Assembly: GCA_963855995.1 (NCBI GenBank)
Contig: OY979717.1
Coordinates: 34,234,997 to 34,298,996 of the forward strand
Direction of reading: 5' to 3'
Source: Muricea muricata
Lineage: Eukaryota > Cnidaria > Anthozoa > Malacalcyonacea > Plexauridae
DNA length: 64,000 nt
This document shows, piece by piece, positions 55,505 to 64,000 of this stretch (position 1 is its first letter; each line of letters starts with the position of its first letter). Made by a program: the position numbers and the translations under genes. The notes under the pieces were generated by a model that was not told the DNA's origin, did not search any database, and saw only the letters and a program-made list of their open reading frames with translations.

Positions 55505-56043
55505 TGTAGAGAATTTAGGCCGTATTCTGTGGTCGATTATCGTTCAGTTTCGTTGCCCCCCTTCGGGCACTGATTGAAAACATGATAGAAAATTAGGATA
55601 AATTATAAAAAGTCCGAATTCACTTGTTGGCACCTCCACAAACCTGCAGTTTTCGAGAACTTCGTCTTCGAAAATTGAATAAATTGACATGTTTCGCAAT
55701 CCATGAACGCCATTTTGTTTCGGAAAATACAAGGACACTTCGTGTAATATACGGTATATATAGCATATTCAGCAATGTTATATCGGGACTTACATGAAGT
55801 CTTTCCACCCCCGCTGTGCAAGCAAGGCTCAACAAGTTCTCAACAAGGAAGTTTGGGTGGGGTTTTAGAAGGTTTTGAGCATAGATATACCAGGTTTTGA
55901 GCAAATTTTCACAGAAATGTTGAAAAATGTTTAGAGAACAGTTTCGAAATAAAAATTATTAGAAGAAAAATATATATAACAATAACTTTGAACACATCAA
56001 ATTCATCCACAAGTGTTTTGTTTCTAATTGAAGTTACATGCAA

Positions 56044-56551
56044 TACCGCATTCTCTCTATTTAGCCCCCTGGGGAGCTTATTCATAATAGGACCTTTTGA
56101 GGGGGGTTTCTTGTTGAGGGGGGAGGCTTAACTGAGAGGGGGGCTTACTTATTCATTCAGATCAAAAAACTAGGTTTGGAGATTATCTCTTTGAACTGCA
56201 ATAAACTCAAAATCATTACATAGTATATATCATATAACAATAACATTTACATTAACAATATAACAACATAAAATTTATATGGTAACAACAACATATAATA
56301 TAACAACATATACTATATATATACATTATGGGGGCTTATCAGAGAAAGGGGCTTATTTAATTTTTCACTCAAAAGGGGGGCTTATTTCATTTTTTCACTC
56401 AAAAGGGGGGCTTATTTAATTTTTCACTCATAAGGGGGGCTTATTAGAGAGAGAGAGGGGCTTATTTCATTTTTTTCACTCAAAAGGGGGGGCTTATTAG
56501 AGAGGGGGGCTTATTTGTGAGGGGGGGGGGCTAAATAGAGAGATTACGGTA
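56044..56551. mobile_element. MITE with TACCGNATTCTCTC ends and GGGGGGCTTATT repeats
   Basis: Ends TACCGCATTCTCTCTATTT and, inverted, TACCGTAATCTCTCTATTT enclose a strand-asymmetric region. From 56330 to 56540 about six units of GGGGGGCTTATT with TTTTTCACTCAAAAG or AGAGAG spacers are tandemly arranged. The G-rich strand could form unusual DNA structure. No gene. Confidence 0.75.
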
Positions 56552-56989
56552 GGAATTTTTAAATAACAAATGTTTTTCAAGTAAAACTATTCACAACTTT
56601 ATCTTGTTGTCATTTGGGAACTCACTAAAAAGATATAACTGCAAGTGCTAAGTACTTTGGTGTCTGTACTGTCCAATTATTAGCAACATAAATCAAATCT
56701 TGGCACAGAGAAAAAATCATCGCTGTTGTTTTTTCCAATGTGATGTACTGAGCATCCTCTTGTACTGAGCATCCTCTGGGTCATCTGAGACCCAGCAACC
56801 ATGCCATGAAATTAAACAAGCAAGGAGATACCAATTTTTAAATTTTTTTAGCAGTGATATCCAATGCAAGTGGTGCCCGGTTCTCATGCAAATGGGTGTT
56901 TGGTTTTGCAAGTCACTCTTTAATGTCTATGCCTACTAAAAGAGTGACCTCTAATCATGCTTGTTTCCATATCCTTTTAGCAATTTCAG

Positions 56990-59544
56990 AAGCCGAATCT
57001 GAATCTTGTGAACTCTGAGAGGTTTCTCTGTTATGGTCAATGAAACTTTCTGCTACTTTTGCTGGACTGAGGCACTCTGTATAAACAATCTCGCTCTTAG
57101 ATCGTACCTTTGATTACTTATGGAACATGAGTTGTGGAAACCTTTTGAACACACAAGCGCTTAAATGACTTTTCGTATTTGTAGACTTGTTTTTCATTTT
57201 CCTCTCCAGTTGACTGCATGCTGTGTCTAAGGAACAATGTGTATTTTCATAACAACATTTATCCTATCAGCAATTTGTATTAAAATACTTTCATCAGCTT
57301 TCCTTGTTGCAGTTTCTTTTAGTTTACCCCCATCTTCTGTTTCTCCTGACACCAATTTGTCCAATTTCCTTTTTCTCATATTCTAAATAAATACATGTCA
57401 CAAGCTATTTTTAGAAATTACACAATCGTTAATTGTTACTATAATGACTGCGACACAATTTAAAATTTCACAGTTACAGCCAACAATTAATGGAACAATT
57501 TAGCAATAAATTTAAAAAAAACAACTTTAAAACAAACCACAGTTAACAGAAGAAGATGGTTAGGCTAGCTGTACCACGTGACAAATTATGTTATTCAACC
57601 GTGCTTTGACGGGTCACGTGGTCCGTTCCCTGCATCAAGTTTCAATCGCTTAATTAGATTATATAAAAACATGCGCTCGAAAGTTCAAATATAAAGTGGT
57701 TCCTTTCTATCTTATTCCTCTATTTTCGCTGGGATTGTGGTTGAATGCCATGGCTTGCGAATGCTATCTATTACATGGTTATTCTGGAAGTTAAAAGTCA
57801 GGTTTTTGGTTAGTTTTGAAACTGGCTTCAGCGCGTCCCGACGAGAGTAAACACACATTAAAATTAGAAAAAACGCAAGAAAAGAGCGACTATATGAAAC
57901 AACGAAGACATAAGAGTTGTCGACGAACAATAAGAAACCAAGAAATGCGTTGAACGAGGCAATATGTATCTTTGCGAGCATCATTTCAACAGGGCAGAAT
58001 GCATGTTTGATGCGCGTGTGACATGTAATGTATTTTCTATAATATTCAGCGAACTGTACATTCACTGCATGTTATTACTGCAAAAAATTAGCTACACGAT
58101 TTACAATATCTATTTGATATTTACATCACATATTCGTCTTCTTCAAAGTGTCACTGAGAGCAACAAAAATCGATTCCTCGATCCGACGAAATTGTGCCAT
58201 TACTGCCATATACTATATATCCATAACATGGTCATAGAAAGCTTATTAAGCATTTAAAAACATCGTAATATATGATAAAACAATCTAACCAGAAATCCTT
58301 ACATAATAAGACCTGCAGTAAGCTAGCAATGCAGTATGTAGCTATACGCAGATGCAATATATATTAACTAGTTTACTGAAGTTCTGTAATTTTACCGAAC
58401 TACTCAATCCTGCATAACATAAAAAATTTTTTACATTTCGTCTTTAAAGTTTCAATTGTCCGGTTTTATTAATAATAAATGTTCTGGAATTACACATAAC
58501 CTGAGTTTTGAGAACCGATGCAGGCTTGATCCACACTATTGTTCAGTCCTGTCTCGTAAACAAATTTTCGCCTTTGACGCACATTTAATACTATACTGTC
58601 CCATAGAAGATGTAACTGTTGTTGCGTTTGTTTTGCAAGGACCACATTCTCTGTACTTCCAGCCCATGTATCTCATTTTGAGTGGTTTGACTATTAATAC
58701 AGAGTACACAGTCATATTTTATGCCAAACAATTGACATCACACCGTGAACTTCCCTCGAAGCGTCAGTGAATTTTATCCTTATATCGTCTCTTTCAGCTT
58801 TGCTCATATCCACGGCAACTTGTACATGATAAACTCATCATTTCAAACATTTTTAGATTCTTCTAAGTAAATTTGAGGCTTGCTTTTCCTCAATATCTTG
58901 CAATTAGCCATTCGTCTGTCATACTTGACCTCGGGGCTTTACACTCAAACAATTATAATTTGATCTCCTAGGCTGTTCTGGTGCCCGAAATCCCAGCGGG
59001 ACATCCGTACAAACCGTGATAATCAAAAACTATACATTTTACTGACGAAAAAGGTTTAAAGATCGCTTAAATTTAACAAAATACTCCACATCCTCTATTA
59101 TTTTCCTAGTATCGCTCCTTCACTGATGCAGGTTCGGGACCACGTGACCTTTATTTTAGCGGGTTTCAACATCATTTTAGAATCCCTTTGAAGTTTGCCG
59201 GCTAGCCTAACCATCTTCTTCTATTAACTGTGAACAAACTCACCGACTCAGTAAAATACGACTTTTCTCTCTTGCAAATAATTCGCAGCATCTTTTTTAC
59301 AGGTTGAAATTCTTCTTGTTCTGTATCATCAATTTCACCTACAGACGACGAAGGATCAACTTCTTCACATTCTGTGTTCTTATGCTAACACCGAACTTGG
59401 GCTCGTTTAATATTAGAATTATTTGTCAATGCCCAATAGCAAGCTCTATGATACGAGAAATTTGCATATAAATCGAATACATCGGCTATGACATTTTTCA
59501 TGTTCTTACTTCTTACCGACAAAAGCTAAACTTCTCCATGCAAT
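56990..59544 (-). pseudogene. unrecognised multi-exon gene remnant inside the 4.4-kb element
   Basis: Minus strand: an exon ending at 59244 before GTGAGT reads MKNVIADVFDLYANFSY, HRACYWALTNNSNIKRAQ and an acidic tail with REKSYFTES. After an intron, an exon opening at about 57383 (TTTATTTAG acceptor) reads NMRKRKLDKLVSGETEDG and ESILIQIADRINVV; later frames give KQVYKYEKSFKRLC. The YH-x-x-C motif and ILxQI segment remind me of cnidarian transposon-associated proteins, but I cannot name the family. The TTAA element lies in the intron. Stops and frame changes show decay. It may be the transposase-linked gene of the 4.4-kb element. Confidence 0.35.
57547..59223. mobile_element. 1.68-kb element with TTAA flanks and AGAAGAAGATGGTTAGGC ends
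   Basis: TTAA at 57543-57546 and 59224-59227 flanks inverted ends that share AGAAGAAGATGGTTAGGC and GTCACGTGG-type sequence further in (57594-57625 and 59140-59155). Frames at 57712-58065 (minus) and 58456-58770 (plus) are open for about 100 codons each but have no domain I recognise. I cannot name the superfamily beyond its TTAA preference. Confidence 0.65.
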
Positions 59545-59964
59545 ATCACGATCTTCTCCATCTAGCGTTAGTCAAATACTATGACAATCCAAAAATGTTT
59601 GAAAAGACACTTCACTAGAAGTTGTAAATGGGCCTTTTTTTCGTCAAATGAATTAAACATGAGGTGGAAGACGCCATGTTTACGAATGAATGATGCTGAT
59701 TTTGCTATATATATGTCATATATTACACGAAGTGTCCCAGTATTTTCCAAAACAAAATGGCGTTCACGGATTGTGAAACGTGTCAATTTATTGAATTTTC
59801 GAACACGAAATTCTCAAAAACTGCAGGTTTGTGGAGGTGCCAACAAGCGAATTCGGACTTTTTATAATTTCTCCTAATTTTCTATCGTGTTTTTAAGTAG
59901 TGCCCGAAGGGGGGCAACGAAAATCATTTTCTAAGCGACTTTTCGTGCCAGAGAATACGGCCTA

Positions 59965-62490
59965 ATTACCTGTATGTTGATGATTTGGCAACTGGAGCCA
60001 ATTCTGACGACAATGCAATACGCCTGTACAATTCGGCGAAAGAAGTGATGAACAAGGGTGGTTTCAATCTTCGTAAGTGGAACAGGAACTCTTCTCGTGT
60101 ACGAAAGTATATTGCAAATGGCGAAAATGACGGTGTTCAAGCAAATCATGCAGGGCAAGAGCGAGTCAGTAATGAGCTGAACAATGAATCGTTGCATGTT
60201 GCACTTGCTGAGGATGATACATCATATGTGAAAGTCTGTTTTAATCCATTAAGCAGTAATGAAAAGTGCGAAGTGAAGATTCTGAGCCTTACCTGGAATT
60301 ATGTTTATGATACGTTCAAGTACAGTATACAGGATTTGGTGATTCTCGCTAGACAATTACCTTTAATATAGCGTTCGGTGTCGAAACCAGAGTTTTTGAC
60401 CCCCTACACCATTTAGTATCAATCTGAAGATTCTTTTTCAAGAGCAGTAATTGGAAACAACTGACTGGGATGTTGAGTTGTCTGACCCGTTGAAGAACAA
60501 GTGGAAGAAATTGATTCTACAGTTACATGCGCTTGACGATATAGCAGTAACGTGCGTCTTACAAGAGTAAGAGTAAGAGAGCGTCTTACAAAAAGAAATC
60601 AAAAACCCATCCAATACTACTCACATATTCTTGTTACCCAAGAAGAAAGGGCCTCTTCGTGTAGAAATTTAGATAAAGTCATGAACTTTAATGATTTTAG
60701 CAATCTAGGAAGATTGTGCTGGGTAACCAGCTACATTTATCGTTTTATACGGAATGTGAGGTATTGAACTTCTCGTAACCACAACGCTTTACCGAAGAGT
60801 TGAGTCTTAGCGGAGGAAATGAGTAATGCAAATAATTCATGGATTCAAACTGTTCAATCGAAAGTATTTGTCAAGGAATTTCACCACCGGTTGTGCCTCA
60901 AATTACGTAAGACAATTCGGTTTACATGCAGACGAATGTGGCGTGTTGAGGTGCAAGGGAAAAATTGGACACGCAAGTCTTTCATCTGATACGGTCAATC
61001 CTGTATTACTTCCTACTCATCATCACTTAACAAATTTGGTGATAAAGGAAGTTCATTCGAAAATGATGCACGGCTGGAGTAGCGTCAACGTTAACCGCAA
61101 TACGGGACAATTATTAGATCTCAAGAGGAAGAGAGGTTGTGAAAGGTTTTATTCGACATTGCGTTGTATGTACGAAACATGGTGGCAAAACCTTTTCCGT
61201 TGTTTACGCCACTAAGTCTGCCCGAAGTCCGTGTTGACGACATTGAACTGTAATAGATCTGGAACGATAACTTCAGACCTGGTTTCCTGTTTAGTTCCAA
61301 CTGTATTACACCTATCTACAGCAAAAAGTGAGCATTTTGACTTTAATATCTTGAAAAAATTACAAATGTTTGTACGTGTCAAAGAAAACTTTGCTCTTGC
61401 GCTAATAAAAAATATATGAAACCTTTAGACAGTCCCAAACTTATTTTGCAGTGAACGCCAGGTATTCCTCTTTATCCTGAACTTTTAATCCTTGCTTTAA
61501 CCCTTTTAAAACATGAAGAAATTGACGTTTTTCTTGAGTGGTGTTATTTTCGGCTTCGCAATTTGTTTATATAGTTCAATGGACCGACTGACTGTCAAGT
61601 ATAAACTATATTTTTCAAATGCATTTTTTTCAACTCTAAAACGTTCGATCTTCTTTAAACTTCGCATACTGATGTATTTTGCATGGAGTTAAATAATTCC
61701 TGTAGTTTCACGTCTCAGTTCTTACTTGAACTTTCAAAAACTCAGAAAAAGGAACCAAAACCCCGCAGATTTTTCGTAATTTTTGTCGTAATTTGTGCTT
61801 CAACATTTTTCCGTAATAGTACGGAAATAATATACTAATTTTATAACATATTATACAAATTCAACTGTCATTGTGTAAATATTTATAGATGTTAGACATC
61901 TGTTAGCAGATTTAAAGAATTTTACGGATACAAAAATGATATTTTTAAACGAAATTCTTTAAAAGGACTGGGTCTACCTGCAAAGTGAACACAAAGTCGT
62001 CTTCAATTTCCCCCCCCCCGGACCCCCCCCGAAAAAGCGTATCTTTGCCTATTTACACGTGCTTCGACAAGGGGAGTTTATTTAGAGCTGGTAGAAGATT
62101 GTTTCTCTGGGCTTTCCGTCATTTCGTTGGTCGCCGAGGTCTACCTCGTGTAATAATGTCGGACAACGCGAAGAGTTTTAAACGGTCCGCGAAAGAAATT
62201 ACGAAAATTGGGCGATCGACTTTCCCATCTAGCAAATATAGGAGTAAACTGGATGTTTATAGTGGAAAAACCCCATGGTTGGATTCTGGGAACGGCTGGT
62301 CAGAATAACAAAGGATTGCATAAAGAAATTCGTTAGTCGTGGTTAGGTTTGAACAATTAAGAACATAGTTGACGAAAGTCGAAACTGTTGTGAATTCTCG
62401 TCCGTTTCGGCTTACGTTTACGACGACATCGAATGTATTTCGTATGCACTATCGCCAGCACACTTATTATACGGCAGACGTTTAACCATA
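59965..62490 (+). pseudogene. BEL/Pao pol remnant: reverse transcriptase to integrase
   Basis: The fragment begins at the catalytic box YVDDLATGANSDD (intact YVDD, 59968 on), followed by GGFNLRKWNRNSSRV and VKILSLTWNYVYD. Next come LSDPLKNKWKKLILQLHAL, FSNLGRLCWVTSYIYRFI and, at 60826-61215, QFGLHADECGVLRCKGKIG and HHLTNLVIKEVHSKMMHGW (integrase zinc region), then HCVVCTKHGG. The integrase core resumes at 62040 with YTCFDKGS, FRHFVGRRGLPRVIMSDNAK and LSPAHLLYGRRL. Frames change repeatedly and 61280-61975 is unrelated insertion or intron-like sequence. The upstream half was cut off by the 4.4-kb transposon. Confidence 0.8.
61280..61975. other. non-coding interruption in BEL integrase
   Basis: AT-rich sequence between the zinc region and catalytic core of the BEL integrase, where related elements are continuous. 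A C-run (CCCCCCCCCGG) follows at 62011. No ends or target duplication could be recognised. Confidence 0.4.
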
Positions 62491-62593
62491 GTTAGTGGAG
62501 CGAGATGGTTTGGAAGCTCCTTTACTCCCGGTGTTATGTTATTGTTGTCTAATTTTGTGGTCACGTGATCACGAAGGACTACGGCAAGCTGTA

Positions 62594-63158
62594 ATGGCGG
62601 CGACTATTAGCGAAGAAAATATGCAAATTATGGAAGAAATGCTTGAAGATGAGGAAGGATTAGAGCCAGAAGATAAAAAGGCAGAGCTTGATGAGTTAGT
62701 TCATGTCATGGCAGATCAACTGGACTATTTTAATGAGGACAAAGAATTTGACAGAGAGGTTGATGATGAAACATTTGTGTCAGAGTTGCAATAAAATTTG
62801 CAAATCAAAAGGCGGTCTCGCCCGTCATGTAAGAGCAAAGCATACGTTGCTTAATGAGACAAGTGAGGGTAAAAACACTCCAGGTATTTCAAAAGAGATT
62901 GTGGAGGATTTGGTTAAAAAAGCTGAGTCTAAAATCAAGGATAATTTATATGGAGAGGAAATCGCTAGTATTTGTAAGAATCTAAAGCCATCTGCATTGT
63001 GTGTTGACGTTCTCGGCGAACTTCGTGGACGTTTCAGCAAGAAATTAAATCAAGATACTTTGGTAAGTGAACTATACAAACACTTGTCGAAAGAACCTGA
63101 AAGACTTGTGAACCAACCAACTACCGGCAAGGAACGATGGTCAGTCGAGCAAATATAA
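62594..63158 (+). pseudogene. C2H2 KSKGGL-type zinc-finger protein, N-terminal part, one frameshift
   Basis: The start at 62594 opens MAATISEENMQIMEEMLED and a long acidic stretch to 62790. One frame over, from about 62775, comes the zinc finger CQSCNKICKSKGGLARH then VRAKH, followed by ISKEIVEDLVKKAESKI, NLYGEEIASICKNLKPS and NQDTLVSELYKHLSKE, ending at 63158. The frames overlap at 62703-62794, and a one-base change there would join them. Proteins with a C2H2 finger of the form KSKGGLxRH are common in cnidarians and resemble transposon-associated proteins; normal members are longer. The gene stops where repeat block RB1 begins. Confidence 0.55.
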
Positions 63159-63228
63159 TTAGAATTGCTGCGAGTCTGTTGTTTATCCACATACCTGAAT
63201 TTCTCGTTGCAACGTGCAAGAGCCAACA

Positions 63229-64000
63229 AAGGAGATTTTTGTCTGATTGGTCAATTTTTCCTAAGGCTTTCACTGATCAATTTCACTTCCGGTTCGGGAA
63301 GGCTCGAAAAAGCAGACGAAGATTTTAAAAAACAACAAGGTCAACTAGCCTAACTAAATGAGCAATCACAGTTCGAAATTATCGTTGTTGCTTCTGAATT
63401 TAACGCTGGTAAATATACGGGTATTTATCTTCGGCATACTCACTTTTGAGACTTTGGATACAGATTTTAAACGTTTTAATCCCGATCAGTGTGTCAGTCT
63501 TAAAAAACACTTCCACACGAATCAACATGAGCTCCTCCCCTGAATTTACTATATCAGTAAATTCTTAAACGCCTCTGAATTTACTAATATAGTAAATTCG
63601 CGACAACGTAGTGCACCGTAACAATTAGACATGGACTTAACATTATTAAAGCAAGATTCACTTTAAGGCGTGGGTGGTCGGGGGCGGAAGGTGGGAGTGC
63701 ACCAGGGTTAGGTTGAGGGTTAGGATTAGGGTTGGGTTCGTCGTAAATTTATCATATCAGTAAATTTAGAGGCTTTTAGCAATTTACTGATATAGTAAAT
63801 TCGGATGAGGAGCTTATGCTGACCCGAATACAACTACGTTAATACATGATTTGACGTTTGATGTTTCTACCTTCAAAGGGATAATATTAAAACAGCGCTA
63901 ATTCAAGGTATAGCATTCAAAGACTATACGAGTTGTGGAGTGATGAAAGAATTAAGTTACGAAAGCGAATATAATAAGAAAAGAAGACCTGCTTATCGTG
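63229..64000 (+). repeat. repeat block RB1, copy 3 with MITE, runs off the window
   Basis: Apart from 63524-63825 the sequence closely follows 8296-8782 up to the last base. It joins the C2H2 gene, whereas copy 1 joins the P2X7-type gene. The shared boundary lies near AACAAAGGAGATTTTTG (63225) and AACAAACGAGACTTTTG (8292). Confidence 0.85.
63524..63825. mobile_element. 302-bp MITE with four AT-rich palindromes and telomere-like G-rich stretch
   Basis: Copy 1 of RB1 reads CACACGAATACAACTAC, so the insertion limits are exact, with CGAAT present on both sides as a probable 5-base duplication. The ends share AGCTCCTC in inverted orientation. Palindromes of about 22 bases (GAATTTACTATATCAG and partner) occur near 63542, 63577, 63746 and 63780. 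Between the pairs, 63706-63737 reads GGGTTAGGTTGAGGG and TTAGGATTAGGGTTGGG. No gene. Confidence 0.85.

Larger units (their letters stand above)
55518..59962. mobile_element. 4.4-kb DNA transposon with about 300-bp inverted ends
   Basis: Left end GGCCGTATTCTGTGG and right end, inverted, GGCCGTATTCTCTGG are flanked by TA (55516-55517, 59963-59964). Arms share CGTTGCCCCCCTTCGGGCACT, AAAAAGTCCGAATTC, TTGTTGGCACCTCC, CAAACCTGCAG and CGCCATTTTGTTT, and pair over about 300 bases. Inside are a MITE (56044-56551), a TTAA element (57547-59223) and a decayed multi-exon gene. The superfamily is not clear; the 59962 end abuts a BEL reverse transcriptase, into which it seems to have inserted. Confidence 0.75.

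Noticed and set aside
63706-63737. A true telomere or interstitial telomeric array
   Set aside because: Only a few degenerate TTAGGG-like units are present, inside a small MITE bounded by a target duplication.

Overview
This is eukaryotic DNA: AT-rich, with short introns, no bacterial operons, and densely packed with transposable elements. A P2X7-type intracellular-domain gene, a THAP/Kolobok-like transposase, a KSKGGL-type C2H2 gene, CR1/L2-like LINEs with an SGNH-esterase ORF1, BEL/Pao and Gypsy retrotransposons and Penelope-like elements together suggest a marine invertebrate, most likely a cnidarian. That placement is inference. I see no confidently intact single-copy host gene; almost all recognisable coding sequence is mobile-element derived and most of it is broken.

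Layout. 1-5.7 kb: a minus-strand BEL/Pao element whose gag is cut by a 5'-truncated LINE, with about 190 perfect TCAA units at the junction. 5.7-7.55 kb: a complete IS630/Tc1/mariner-type transposon with TA flanks and about 265-bp inverted ends, transposase broken by a frameshift. 7.6-8.4 kb: a three-exon P2X7-type gene. 8.3-10.3 kb: two copies of a repeat block whose third copy ends the window. 11.8-12.3 kb: a foldback MITE. 12.7-22.5 kb: an eight-exon fossil of a THAP/Kolobok-like transposase, minus strand, with a MITE in an intron and, in exon 2, a Mutator-like element (9-bp target duplication) that carries a LINE. 22.5-28.3 kb: two LINEs around a split palindrome. 28.3-29.0 kb: BEL LTR, primer-binding site and gag start. 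29.1-30.8 kb: possible Helitron-like pieces, a kinase pseudogene and an inverted LTR-like arm. 31.1-33.2 kb: a foldback and a Gypsy integrase remnant.

33.4-36.9 kb: arrays of short TGTCCA/TGGACA palindromes, a (TAGCA)n tract and longer imperfect repeats. 36.9-41.8 kb: a LINE split by a 1.74-kb TTAA-flanked foldback transposon. 41.8-44.5 kb: little recognisable. 44.5-47.6 kb: two Penelope-like copies head to head, one carrying a mariner MITE. 48-50.1 kb: nested inverted repeats with two more MITEs. 50.3-54.4 kb: a satellite-like domain with a 263-bp higher-order repeat and a 136-145-bp repeat bearing GTCCGATGG/GATCGATC palindromes, split by a piggyBac-like remnant. 55.2-60 kb: a foldback, then a 4.4-kb element with long inverted ends holding further nested elements and an unrecognised multi-exon gene remnant. 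60-62.5 kb: a BEL/Pao pol remnant. 62.6-64 kb: a C2H2 KSKGGL-type gene fused to the third copy of the repeat block, which carries a 302-bp MITE with four palindromes and a telomere-like stretch.

The window is therefore a stratified mobile-element graveyard. Nesting gives relative ages at several places: Kolobok-like gene before MULE before LINE; LINE before TTAA foldback; Penelope before mariner MITE.
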